Of a stretch of DNA of 64,000 nt, positions 10,792 through 21,660 are shown piece by piece. The translations under genes were made by a program, and so were the position numbers. Each line of letters begins with the position of its first letter. Position 1 is the stretch's first letter. Source of the DNA: Microvelia longipes (lineage: Eukaryota; Arthropoda; Insecta; Hemiptera; Veliidae); assembly GCA_018340805.1 (NCBI GenBank), contig JACMZG010001913.1, positions 2,744,835 to 2,808,834 on the forward strand, written 5' to 3'. The notes beneath the pieces were generated by a model. The model did not search any database, was not told the DNA's origin, and saw only the letters and a program-made list of their open reading frames with translations.

Positions 10792-10862
10792 GTGGCCGCG
10801 AAGCGGTCACAGGGTGGCGCGCGAGTCGCGAAGTGGCCCCGGCGGCGACGCCGTGTAGAGGC
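10792..10862. other. Isolated GC-rich block
   Basis: About 70 bp of very high GC (GTGGCCGCGAAGCGGTCAC, GGTGGCGCGCGAGTCGCGAA, CCCCGGCGGCGACGCCGTG) directly joins the R3 end. It contains GCGAAGCG and CGCGAAG repeats and small self-complementary parts. Nature unknown. Confidence 0.5.
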
Positions 10863-11189
10863 TAGGAGGCTAAAGGTCTCTTTTTTAGCTCCCGATTAGG
10901 CTATATTTACTAGCAAGCGAAGCGATTTCACAGCCATGATGTGGAGTATGCTATTTGTCTGTGGTAAATAGTTCTAACTAATACTAAAATAAGTAACATT
11001 TACAAAACAATTTTATTCTCCACTGTAATGGCTTAAGTTTGTAACTCTGTGTCACTTAAACTACTATAAACCATTGTAAATAATAATTTCTTATAAATAA
11101 ATCAAAAATTTATTGAAAAAAGTTGGAGAATAAGTAATTAAGGGTGGTGTACAAACAAATGAGGAAAATTTCCGAGGTACCCTGTACCA

Positions 11190-11465
11190 ATTTTGTTTCA
11201 TGTGTTACGTATGATTGAAACATTTGCTGAGTTATTATTTCCGGTTAATGACGTCATATATAAATTATTTTCTGGAAAACACCACTGGACTTATAGATTG
11301 ATTTTTGTCAGGCTCCAACTCTCTAGAATAAACACATTAGGAGTCATGATAACACACACACACTTGGAGACAACTTTTTAAAAACCACTCAGGAGGTCTT
11401 AAAACATCTGAATTGGATAATTAAGGTGAATCCCCGTTTCGGATTTTTATACAAACACAATACTT
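11190..11465 (-). mobile_element. R1 repeat, 5' part
   Basis: Minus-strand match to the R1 5' half: AATCCGAAACGGGGATTC, CACACACACACAC-type stretch, TTATCATGACTCCTAATGTG, AGAGAGTTGGAGCCTGACAA, AATGACGTCATTAACC. Diverged. The ORF at 11193 is within it and spurious. Confidence 0.65.
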
Positions 11466-11522
11466 TTCACTGTAAGTAAAGGAACGACTTTGATTCTACG
11501 AAGTTTTTAAACAGGGTCAATA

Positions 11523-11552
11523 TATTTCAATCCATTTGAATCATCTTCAGGA
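11523..11552 (-). ncRNA. Hammerhead-like motif
   Basis: On the minus strand CTGAAGA, then ATTC...GGAT (4-bp stem, AAAT loop), then GAAA. Helix I is absent and helix III is weak, so it is probably a relic of a PLE 3' end rather than an active ribozyme. No PLE coding sequence is visible beside it. Confidence 0.3.
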
Positions 11553-11696
11553 AAGACTAAAAACAAAAATACAGAAATAATACTAAAAACATACAAAATA
11601 ATAAGACTAAGAATTAAACTTGACAAATTATACTTTAAAAAACTATATTAACAATAAATAAAAAACTAGGAAAAAATTAACAGAAATAAACATTAA

Positions 11697-12003
11697 CAGC
11701 CCATAATGAATATAGACACATTATTACTAGGGGGGCCCTATAGGTTGAATTTGGAAACATTGAAAAAGTAACCTGACAATGTTGGCTTATAAATCCAAAT
11801 AAATATTCAGTAGCGAATTTTAATAACTTATTTAGTAGAATGTTATAAATACAACTAAAACTCAAAAATGTGCACAATCTAAATAAATTTATTTATTATA
11901 ACCTTAACTTACTCTTGGAGGAGGTTTCAATAAGGTTAGCCCCTGAGAGCCCCCAAAAAGATGTTTCATGTCTCTTAATGTATTGAGATAGGCTATGCCC
12001 CCA
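11697..12003 (+). mobile_element. R2 copy B, split by a foldback element
   Basis: Same body as copy A (GAAAAAGTAACCTGACAATG, TATAACCTTAACTTACTCTT, GAGGAGGTTTCAATAAGG, GGCTATGCCCCC). The expected terminal segment continues only after the foldback, at 12487-12510 (AGTATATATTTCTATGATAA). R2 was therefore in place before the foldback inserted. Confidence 0.75.
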
Positions 12004-12486
12004 ATAAGGCGCGGTCGAATATCCACGGCCTTCTAGAACATTGGATCACCAACAAACTTTTTTTATAACTTTTTTTTTCAAAATTTTCAGTAATTAGCCG
12101 GATTTGTGATAAATGAAGCCTATTTTCGTAATCTGCACGCTCTTTTGGTTAATCTTAAAGAGTATTTACATTCACTCAACGATTTATTTTTAATCTAACT
12201 TGGTACATACATAACTACTGTTAGACGTCAATATTTTGTGTTATATTTTGACATGTCATATTTGTTAACATTGACGTCTAACAGTAGTTATGTATGTACC
12301 AAGTTAGATTAAAAATAAATCGTTGAGTGAATGTAAATACTCTTTGAAATTAACCAAAAGAGCGTGCAGATTACGGAAATAGGCTTCATTTATCACAAAT
12401 CCGGCTAATTACTGAAAATTTTGAAAAAAAAAGTTTGTTGGTGATCCAATGTTCTAGAAGGCCGTGGATATTCGGCCGCGCCTTAT
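12004..12486. mobile_element. 483-bp foldback (near-perfect inverted repeat) element
   Basis: Arms 12004-12225 and about 12266-12486 are almost identical inverted copies. They begin ATAAGGCGCGG and end CCGCGCCTTAT around a spacer of about 40 bp. The ends are compatible with a TA target duplication (element AGGCGCGG...CCGCGCCT). It has no coding capacity, so it would be a non-autonomous DNA element. A transcript would form a hairpin of about 220 bp. Confidence 0.85.
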
Positions 12487-12510
12487 AGTATATATTTCTA
12501 TGATAATAAA

Positions 12511-13385
12511 GGTAAAAAGGTTATAAACAAAGAAAACCAGAAGGAAAGGTAACAAAACAAACAACTACAAAAACAAAACTTAAGATGTCGAATCTTTTTG
12601 TGTGGTTTTCAAGTTTTCAATACTTTTCCTGTGTATAATTATTAAAATGAGATAATGTATAAGGGGAATTAGTCTTTAGAATTTAAACCTAAGGAATTAG
12701 GGATTATATGAATTTAAAATTAAGAATTTAGTATATTTTATGGCTGTTATATGCAATATTGCAGTGTTACCAACCGATAATTGTTGTAGATACTGTATAC
12801 GATGAACTACGTTACATTATAAATGGTTAGTTTGATACATTTTTTTTTATTATATTGGTGTTGCTGTTAATTTGTTAATAACTTTTTATGTGTTATTTAT
12901 ACAAAAATAATATGGAAATTGATTTGGGGTAAAATAGTTTTAAATCGATTTATATAAAAACATTATATTAATTGTTATAATTATAGTGTATATTAATGAT
13001 TTTTATATAAAAAATCTTATTCATTGTTATAATTATAGTATATATTATTGGTTTTATATAAAAAAAAAATCTTGTAATAATTATAGTGTATATTAATGGT
13101 TTCTATATTAAAAATCTTGTAATAATTATAGTGTATATTAATGTAAATGCAATGTAAATAAAATATAAAAGTAGTATGAAATGTATGTAAATTAAATAAT
13201 ATAATAATAATGTAAATAAAAATGAAAACTAGGCAGGGTTCATCATATATATTTTTACATAGGACTTGAGTTGTAAATTATGTTTTCCTATCAGTTCAAG
13301 ACCTAGGCACAAAAAGTGAGCAGATTAAGTTATTTCGTCACAGTGAAATGGATTCCGTGGTTAGCTATTTCAGATCTTGGAATTT
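12511..13385. repeat. AT-rich region with a roughly 50-bp degenerate tandem repeat
   Basis: At 12974-13145 a unit of about 45-50 bp (AATTATAGTGTATATTAATG ... TATAAAAAATCTTG) occurs 3.5 times. The remainder shows no gene. Confidence 0.65.
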
Positions 13386-13723
13386 TTACCCCAAGGCCCC
13401 ATTAAAACAATAAGCCCATACAACATAAAACAAGAGCCCATTAAATTTTTTGATAAAACCAAAAGAAACATCGCTATAGGGTAAGCTAAATTTAGGGCTG
13501 AATTTGCCGCACTTTGAACGGACCTGGAGCCAAATTTCCCTGATAAATGTGTCGTTTAAGCCTTTAAGGCTCGCCGGTCTCATTTATTGCGTCTAGATTT
13601 TGAGACTATTAGTAATTATCTGGGCCCGCTATACATTTTACTTCTCGAGGCACGATAAATAATATATTTTTAAATTCTCTAAAGACGTAATTTATACGTA
13701 ATTCAAAATTTATGTGAAAAGAA
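13386..13723. other. Unassigned moderately GC-rich segment
   Basis: A 65-codon minus-strand ORF (13583-13386) exists but has no recognised motif or splice context. Confidence 0.3.
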
Positions 13724-14275
13724 AAAAAAATCGGGAACGGGGTTCCTCGAAACTTTTCCTCATCACATCAAACTCGCTACGCTAATCCTCCTTACTTCCG
13801 ACTCGCTTCGCTCGTCCTCAGAATATACAAATCATTAAGTAAATACTGTAAAACGTCTTCAGACTCGCTTTTTTCCTCCTTAAAAAGTAAATTCATCCGT
13901 TTTATACTCAGCAATCACTCAACCTGGTATTGAATACACTCGATGCTGCTTATTTTTTATGATCCAACAAAAATCATGGATTTACGTATCGAATTAAAAC
14001 GAAACTTGGTGCACTACTTATTTTTTGTCAAAAAGTATTATCTTGTTCTGTATTACTACTCAGTTGGACTATCTTCCGGTTTATCATTTCTTAAGAACGT
14101 GTATAAGTCATTTAGAAACTATGATAAAAATTGAACTAATGCTGATAATGAGACGAAACTTGGCACATCTAATAGTCCTATATATGGTTAAATGAGTGCT
14201 AAATGTCAAAATTATTGCAACATTATTCCATATTTTATGATTTTTCGAAAATTTTGCTGAGTGATTATTGGGTAC
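13724..14275 (-). mobile_element. R1 repeat copy (3' half)
   Basis: Minus strand: ATAATCACTCAGCAAAATTT, CCAAGTTTCGTCTCATTATC, AGTGCACCAAGTTTCGTT, CATGATTTTTGTTGGATCAT, the AAATAAGCAGCATCGAGTG 5S-like remnant, GACGAGCGAAGCGAGTCGGA and the end GTTTCGAGGAACCCCGTTCC. The ORF at 13943 is spurious. Confidence 0.75.
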
Positions 14276-14282
14276 TTCTTTA

Positions 14283-15590
14283 GGTAGTTACTCCCCCGAT
14301 GGTTACTCCCCAAAAGGGAGTAACCAAGGATTTGGTGTAGATATTTGCTCTCTTATAACAAAGTAAGAAAAGGAAAGGTTGAAGGGCAAAAATGATTATT
14401 AAAAAGAAAGAAAAGGGGAAATTAATAGGAAAGGGATTCTCTAAAAGTGGTCCTTTTTCCATATAAATACTCATGGGGCGACAGTATAGACAACGTATTG
14501 AATATCATACATTTAATATAAATAAATTGGAGATATTCAACCTTTAATGGGGCAGGATGTAAAAATACATGGACACATGAGGAATACCTTTTTTTATAAA
14601 AGTACCACAAAAGGAATATTGGAAGAAACGTATAGAAATAAAATAAAATCATAAATAAATAGGTAAATATTTATTGAAAATATAAATAATAATTATAGAA
14701 TAATAAAGTACTTAAGTTTATAATAAAGTAATTAATAATTATAAATAAATAATGTGTAAATAATATATGAAGTGAAGAGTTTAAGTAAAAATATAAAACA
14801 CTAAAACCTAAAACTAAGAGCAATATACATAGACAACAGAGAAGCATATTTGATAAAAGCACTACAAATAAAAGAGTTGCAGAAAAATAAAAGTAAAGAA
14901 ATTCTAATGTTTTACTTACTTTGAAAACACTTGTATAATTATAATTTCAATATCAATTCGATTTATTTGAGATAAAACGTAAACAATGATATTTCCACGG
15001 TCAAATACAAATGAACTGTGATAAAGTTACTGATGGATTATAGATATTAATAGGTTTAAGGTATTAAACCTACATATGAAAAAATTTACTATTTATGAAA
15101 AAATACATAACTTGGTTAAATCTAACTTTAGAGCATGAGATGAGCATATAGTATAAGATAGCGATGTACAGTAATAACTATCTGAAACAGGTTACTCCTT
15201 TCATAGCGAGGTGGGGAGTAACCATCTGAAGAAGGTTACTCAGAGACCTTATTTAAATGGTTACTCCCCTCATAGCGTGGTTGGGGAGTAACCATCTGAA
15301 GAAGGTTACTCAGAGACCTTATTTAAATAGTTACTCCCTTTAGTTAAGATGCCATATCTTTGTCTTTCCCCCTATTCAAGCCCCAATGGTTTTCTACATC
15401 CCCGGGTAAGAGCGTATAGTAAGGTATAATATATAAAGATTAGTAATAAAATCAAAAAAACTAAGGGGAGTAACCAAAAAAGGGAGTAACCAGTCTGATC
15501 TGTCAAAGGGGAGTAACAATCTAAAGAAGGTCACATAAATAAAAAAAAACAGTATAGTACTCCCCAAAAAGGGAGTAACTATCTAAAGAA
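14283..15590. repeat. Clustered GGTTACTCCC / GGGAGTAACC motifs
   Basis: At 14283-14327, 15189-15343 and 15463-15590 the decamer GGTTACTCCC and its complement alternate. They include two near-identical blocks GGGGAGTAACCATCTGAAGA followed by AGGTTACTCAGAGACC. Between them lies AT-rich sequence without a gene (14328-15188). The nature is unclear: it could be the ends of a foldback family. Confidence 0.6.
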
Positions 15591-15599
15591 GTGCCGATT

Positions 15600-15865
15600 A
15601 TTGCAGGTTAGTTTCGTCATTAAAAATTATTCTCTGGGTAGCACAATTACACTAATAGACTGATTTTGTTAACTAAGGCTCAATTCTCTAGCATGCATAC
15701 ACTAGGAGCTACGATAATAACTGAGACACACATACAGAAAGACAACTTTGTCAAAACCATTTACGAGGCCCTAGAAACTCCTGAAACGGATAATTCCGGT
15801 GATATCCCGGTTTCGGATTTTTCTTATCAAACACAATACTATTCCTAAATACCTACGGTATAAAT
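15600..15865 (-). mobile_element. R1 repeat, 5' part
   Basis: Minus strand: CTCATTTATACCGTAGGTAT, AATCCGAAACCGGGATATCA, CCGGAATTATCCGTTTCAGG, TTGTCTTTCTGTATGTGTGT, ATCGTAGCTCCTAGTGTATG. It contains the best preserved R1 5' end in this half of the window. Confidence 0.75.
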
Positions 15866-15995
15866 GAGGAGAAGTAAAACATAAATTTTATTACAGTGGT
15901 TAAAGAGTACTTTGAGTAGAGAGAACCTATAGTTTATACTATTTGTGCAATAATGTGGAAGTTTTACAAACTTAATAGTGAAACAAAACTTCATT

Positions 15996-15996
15996 G

Positions 15997-16084
<88 letters not shown>

Positions 16085-16085
16085 T
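15996..16085. repeat. (TA)n microsatellite
   Basis: About 90 bp of TA with two register breaks. Confidence 0.95.
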
Positions 16086-16349
16086 GATTTGGGTTATATT
16101 TATATTTAGAGTCTAGTTTATTCAAAGTTCTCCCCCTCCTTTAACTGATTTCTCGCTAGCCACTTTACTGGCGTAATTTTCTTTAATCGTTTGCTAAAAG
16201 TGTAAAAAAAATATATCAGATATATGTTAAAAATAAAAACAATTAAATGTATAACTAATGTAAATAAAGTTTGTAATAACATATTTGTTAAGTTTAAAAT
16301 AGTTTTATCTCTAGACGGTGTATAATGTAAAGTTTATTGACTAGTTTTT

Positions 16350-16930
16350 AGAGAGTAAAGAATCACTTTTCACTCCCTAGGGAAAAAAGTTACTTTTCAC
16401 TCCCTTGGGAGTAAAAAGTAACTTTTTCTCCCTTGGGAATAATAAATGTTTCCTAATATTAGGTTATTTTTTAGTCGATTATATCAATTTTTTAGGGGAG
16501 TAGTATTCTCTAAATTTATACTGGTGACCGAACAATTTTTTTAATTTTTCTGGGGGTTGCACCTCTAAAATTTATAAGGGTGACCAAAAAAAAAAAAAAT
16601 ATTGGCTCAAAATACGTTTCAGGTCAAAAGAAGTTGTTTGGAGCAATACATTTTTTTAATTTTTTGGGGGACAGCACTCCCTAAATTTATGAGGCCGTCC
16701 GACCCGAAAAAAATAGAATAAAATACAACAAAACGTATTAAAATAAAATCAACGTCTGGAGATAAAATCTTGTATGCACCTTGGGAGTAAAATGTAATTT
16801 TCCCCCTCGCAACTACCTCCTCGGCTTTAGTACCTCGGGAGTTAAATACTTTGGTTCCCTTGGCTTACGCCTTTGGTACCATCTAACTGCTCAGGTAAAT
16901 AATATCATTCATTACTCGTTTGGTGCATAA
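16350..16930. repeat. Degenerate short repeats with CTCCCT(A/T)GGGA palindromes
   Basis: ACTCCCTAGGGA, ACTCCCTTGGGAG and TCTCCCTTGGGA follow one another at 16370-16440. At 16495-16705 three degenerate units share AATTTTT(C/T)TGGGGG and CTAAATTTAT. At 16790-16930, CTCCTCGG...CCTCGGGAG and a TGCATAAATAAC end resemble the element at 21425-21660. No gene. Confidence 0.5.
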
Positions 16931-17540
16931 ATAACTTTAAAAAACTATAATATGATATTTAAATTAAAAAAAATATATATGTATTTGATAAATGAAAAAT
17001 AGGATGTATACCGTTGAAATATATTACTACATATTGAGCATAGGTAAATAAAATATAAGAATTAAGCAAACAAACTAATAAAACAGTATTTTTTCATTTT
17101 TTAATATTAAATATGTACTCAATTTAATTTAATGTAACATATTGTTAAAAGAACTTGATTAAAGACAAAGGCTAAAACTGTCCGATTTACAAAATTTGTT
17201 TTAATATATTTGTATTTTTTTTATGTATTTATCCATTTTAAATTATATTTAAATATTATATCAAGTGATAAAGAAAGTTTTGTCTGACATATTTGGTTTT
17301 TTTTGGGCACAAAAAATGTATGTAGTAGATAATTTATTTTAATAATATCTGGCCCAGATCTCGTAATGTCACTAAATAAACCAAAAAAACTATTTGAGTG
17401 GTAAAATAAAATCCCGCCAAGTCTTTGGTCCAAAAAAATGGTAAAATCAACTTTTCTGTCCCACTAAGTCATGACCGTTTTGGTTGAAGACGGTCATTTG
17501 TGTTTCAAAGTTAAGTTGTTAGGTTTGAAATAATAAAGGT

Positions 17541-17800
17541 CCTTACTTAAAACAAGGTTCTTAATTAAAGGGGATGACGTACTAAGTCGATTTGCCATAC
17601 AAACAAGTGACCCAACTACTTTTTTGGTTTTCATTCTTTTCGAAAACCAAAAAAAGAGAGAATTCAACACGAAAGACGCGTAAAAAACCAACTGCGCATG
17701 CTTACTATTCTTATAACAGCGCAGGACTTAAATTTTAGAGGCAAACTTACCTCTGAATGGTTTTCCATTGTTTATTGCTTGAAAAGGTTATAAACATGCT
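17541..17800 (+). mobile_element. M3 MITE-like element, truncated copy
   Basis: Starts CAAGGTTCTTAATTAAAGGG with GATGACGTACTAAGTCGA, then GAGAATTCAACACG, AACTGCGCATGCTTAC and TTTTCCATTGTTTATTGCTT. It matches the first half of 60731-61173 and the complement of 37511-38044. The right half and terminal repeat are missing. Confidence 0.7.
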
Positions 17801-17934
17801 TAAATTATCACTCACTGAAGTGGCTAAGTATCGTGCAAAAAATTAATTAAGCCCAATTGACTATTTTAATTTTTTCATTTATGATTAATTATTCATGATA
17901 GATGATTTTCCAAAATGCTTGCTGTGTGAATTTT

Positions 17935-18150
17935 GCGGGCTAATACACCTACACCTGAAGACTGATTTTTGTACAAAGTTTCAACTCTTAGCGCAAATGC
18001 ACAGGGAGCTTAGATGATAACAGCCACACACACTCATGCCGGCAGACAACGTTGTTAAAAGCACTTAGAGGGCATTAAAAACACCTGAAACTGATAGTTC
18101 CGAAGACATCCCGATTTAGGATTTTTTTGCGAACATAATACTTCAGTGAA
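17935..18150 (-). mobile_element. R1 repeat, 5' fragment
   Basis: Minus strand: AATCCTAAATCGGGATGTCT, CAGGTGTTTTTAATGCCC, GTGTGTGTGGCTGTTATCAT, TTTGTACAAAAATCAGTC. Confidence 0.65.
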
Positions 18151-18267
18151 ACTATTTAACACTAATTTTCATGTAATTTAATTATCACAATAACAAATTA
18201 TGAAAAAAATGTTTAGTCATTATTATTAAAATAATAAAACTGGTAAGATAATGTTTTGACTGGAATC

Positions 18268-18660
18268 AGGTACATTAATCTGTTGTCCTGATTCTAGTCT
18301 GATCTATTGGCCTAGTGTCTAGATTCCAGCCTGATCCATTGAGCTGGTGTCTAGATTTCAGTCAGATCCATTGAGCTGGTGTCTAGATTCCATTCAGATC
18401 CATTGAGCTGGTGTCTAGATTTTAGTCAGATCCATTGACCTGGCGTCTATATTCCAGTCTGATCTATTGACCTGGTGTCTAGATTCCAATCTGATCCATT
18501 GACCAGGTGTCTAGATTTCTGTCTGATCCATTGACCTGGTGTCTAGATTTCTGTCTGATCCATTGACCAGGTGTCTAGATTTCTGTCTGATCCATTGACC
18601 AGGTGTCTAGATTTCTGTCTGATCCATTGACCTGGTGTCTAGATTCCAGTCTGATCCATT
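18268..18660. repeat. 32-bp minisatellite, about 12 copies
   Basis: Unit CTGATCCATTGACCTGGTGT followed by CTAGATTCCAGT. Variants include GAGCTGG/GACCAGG and TTTCTGT/TTCCAGT. Confidence 0.97.
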
Positions 18661-18906
18661 TTTCGTAACACTGATTCTTTAGCACAGTTCCCACAACCCC
18701 TTCTATACTCAAAGCCTTTCTGAAAAATGCTGATGGTAATAAAAAATTAAAATTGTAATATAATAATACTGTTAAGAATTATAAAGCTGTTAGAGATATG
18801 AAGTGATATCAATGTATTATACTGTTATTATAAAATTTTTGAAAACTAATGTCATTTGTGTTTAAATTTATTTTACTGACACCTAAGTAACAATTTGAGT
18901 ATTTTT

Positions 18907-19171
18907 GTACCCATCAAAAATACTGACAATGTTCGCCCATAAATCCAATCAAATATTCAGTACCGAATTTTAATAACTTATTTAGTAGAGTGTTATAAAT
19001 ACAACTAAAACTCAAAAATGCGCAGAATCTAAATAAAGTTATTTATTATAACCTTAACTTACTCTTAGAGGAGGTTACATAAAGCCCCTAAGAGCCCTAA
19101 AATTATAATTCAGTGCTCTCAATGTATACAAATAGGCTATGCCTCCTCTAGTTAAATATCTCTATGGGTAG
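18907..19171 (+). mobile_element. R2 copy C
   Basis: TACTGACAATGTTCGCCCAT, AATATTCAGTACCGAATTTT, ACCTTAACTTACTCTTAGAG, GGCTATGCCTCCTCTAGTTA and the clean terminal ATATCTCTATGGGTAGC. The end is the inverted complement of the start of copy A, which defines the R2 terminal inverted repeat. Confidence 0.8.
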
Positions 19172-19496
19172 CAAAGAATAAAACTGAAATGTTTTATAAT
19201 TTATTGATATCCTTTATATTGCTCAAGATTTGAAAAACTCTTTTGAATTTGAAAACTCGTTTCATTGAAATCAGTTTGCAATGCAAATATAGCTTATCTC
19301 CCGTACTTAATGGTTCAGGGGTAAATATTTCATCAAGTAAGATAATTCACAGCCCGTCGGCTCCAGATGGGGCTTTACCTAGCATCCCAATCTCTCGTCA
19401 TTAATCATAGCTTTCAAACAACGCTATCACTCCTAAATCACTTCTGTATCATTAGAAATGTTTTATTTCATCTATATTATACTTAAAAATATACCT

Positions 19497-19584
19497 TTCA
19501 GGTCTTAATATAGACTTAATGCATACATTAAGTCTATATTAAGATCTGAAATTATCCTCACATTTCATAAAATGTGAGGATAAT
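19497..19584. other. Two adjacent long hairpins with CATA loops
   Basis: 19497-19550 is an inverted repeat of 25 bp per arm (one mismatch) around CATA. It is directly followed by 19551-19584, a perfect 15-bp stem (ATTATCCTCACATTT) also around CATA. Both would extrude as cruciforms or fold in RNA. Function unknown. Confidence 0.9.
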
Positions 19585-19794
19585 AAATTCATAAATGCAT
19601 AAAATATGATAAAAATTATTTTTATAAAAGAGTAAATTTTTTATTGGACTGGTATATATTTAAAAAAAACTATTTTTTTTTAATATACTTACGCAATTTT
19701 ATGTTTATGTACAATCAATTTAAAATTATTTTAAAATTGTAAAATGCTTTATGAAAATATTCGTTGCAATGCAAATTTGTCAAATTGTATATTT

Positions 19795-19885
19795 TGAGGG
19801 TGAGCGAAGCGAGTTCGAAGCAGGGAGGATGAGCGTAGTGAATCCGATTTTATGAGGAAAAGTCCTAAGGTACCCGGACCCGATT
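19795..19885 (+). mobile_element. R1 3'-end fragment
   Basis: GAGCGAAGCGAGTTCGAAGC, GGATGAGCGTAGTGAATCCG, GGAAAAGTCCTAAGGTACCC and CCCGATTTT: the hallmark 3' end of R1. Confidence 0.8.
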
Positions 19886-20309
19886 TTCCTTGTTTTGTTT
19901 ATATGAAATGTTAAGATTAATAATAACATTTAACATTAGAAAACTCCTTTATACATAATAATAATAATAATAATAATCTTTATATTACGTAATCTTTACA
20001 AGGATGTAACAAATCATAAGGGAGGGTAGAAAGTTTTCCTTCCTCGAGGTAAAGTTATATCTAAAAGAAAAAAACTTATTTAAATCTTGATGCCATCAGG
20101 CCAAAGGGTATATATTATTAGCTCTCGAGGCTTGCTGAAGGACAAATATTTCTTTAGATTAAATATTCTACCTAGCGACTTATTATTCGAACACACGCAC
20201 GTAAATCGCACAATGTGTCAATTACGTCTCTATTGAGATTTAAAAGTTCATTTATCGTACCTAGGGACCTAAAATTTATTTACGAAGGATGGTCACTGCT
20301 TATAGCCGG

Positions 20310-20955
20310 ATCTGAAAAACTGTGACTCATTTTGTACTACTTCAAACCAAATTTTTCTAAAAATATACATTAAATTATGAAGGAAATGCACAATCCGCCT
20401 ATCCTGAGTGGAGGCTATCATATGATTGCGCTCGCTCAAAATTTTATAAAATCGCACAAATTTCAGTTTACTTGTAATAAGTAGTTCCCTGTAAGTCGTG
20501 TGCAATACATGAAGAGACCGTTTTTAAGGCTAATAAAACTCCCTATAGAACAAGTGTTTAATATTAAAAATCGGATAATTTCAACCAAAGTTATGGCTCT
20601 TTCAAAAACATAAAAAATACTTAACTTATGCAAAGTCAGTGAATTACTTTAAAAAAAATATTGACTTTTTGTTCATTTTTTTTGGCCATTTAATAACTGA
20701 CATAAGTTTAGTTGTAATTATTCGATTTTAATAAAAAAGTACTCGATTTATAGGAAATTTTATCAGCTTTAAAAATTGGTCCTTTCGTGTTTTGCACACG
20801 ACCTACGGGGAACCACTTATTCCAAGAAAACTGAAATTTGTGCGATTTTATAAAATTTTGAGCTTGCGCAATTATATGAAAGACTCCACTCTGGATAGGT
20901 AGACTTTGATTTTCTTTCATAGTTTAAGGTATTTTTTCAGAAAAATTTAGTTTAC
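20310..20955. mobile_element. R5 foldback element
   Basis: The left arm (about 20320-20570) and right arm (about 20700-20950) are diverged inverted copies of some 245 bp (AAATTATGAAGGAAATGCAC / TTTGATTTTCTTTCATAGTT; TTCCCTGTAAGTCGTGTGCA / TTTTGCACACGACCTACGGG). The spacer is 130 bp. A single arm plus spacer recurs at 47775-48180, and part of an arm at 34845-34935. The ORFs within are not conserved between arms. Confidence 0.8.
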
Positions 20956-21424
20956 AGTAGTTAAAAGTAGTACAAATAGACTATTATGGAAATCTAATTT
21001 ACGGCTGAAGTCGTATTTAAATAACTTTTATCTACTCCTTGTATTGTAAGTTCTACTTACAGTCTTGTTATCTCACACTGTAAATGTACTTTTACTCCCT
21101 AGGGAGGAAAAGTGAAAGTGTTGCCAACTTGACAGAATTTTTTAGTAAAATTTTTATGAATTTTAGGAAATTTTAAGGATTTTTTTCGGTGTTATGTTGG
21201 TACTACGGGTAGAATATACAATATACACACGCTAATGGTTAAATTACAAATATAGTATCACACATTATTCTATTGACAGCTTACAATAAAATAATGTGAA
21301 GATAGTGGCTTTATTCTCTCTTCATCAGAGTAATTGACTTGGTAAGAATGAACTAAACTAACACAATAACAATTAAGGAGCTGAAGAATATATTAATAGT
21401 TGTTTGTATTAGTTCTCTAGTCGT

Positions 21425-21660
21425 AGATAAAATTTAATATGCAACAAGGGATGAAAGTTTTCAGCTCTCGTATTATCTCCCTCGTCAAGCCTCGGGAGCC
21501 AAAATGTTAATTAACTCCCTCGGCTAGCCTCGGGAGCTAACTAGTTTATCTCCCTCGGCCTGCCGGCCTCGTGAGCTAATGAAGTTTCCTCCTTCGGCGC
21601 TGCCTTAGGACGAAACTTTAACTTGAGCTGTAAAACTTACTTTCATCCCTTGTTGCATAA
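21425..21660. mobile_element. MITE-like element with internal Ser-like GC repeats
   Basis: Ends ATGCAACAAGGGATGAAAG and CTTTCATCCCTTGTTGCAT form perfect terminal inverted repeats. Inside, CTCCCTCGGC...GCCTCGGGAGCTAA occurs about 3.5 times, each copy partly self-complementary. A related sequence is at 16790-16930. No coding capacity. Confidence 0.75.
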
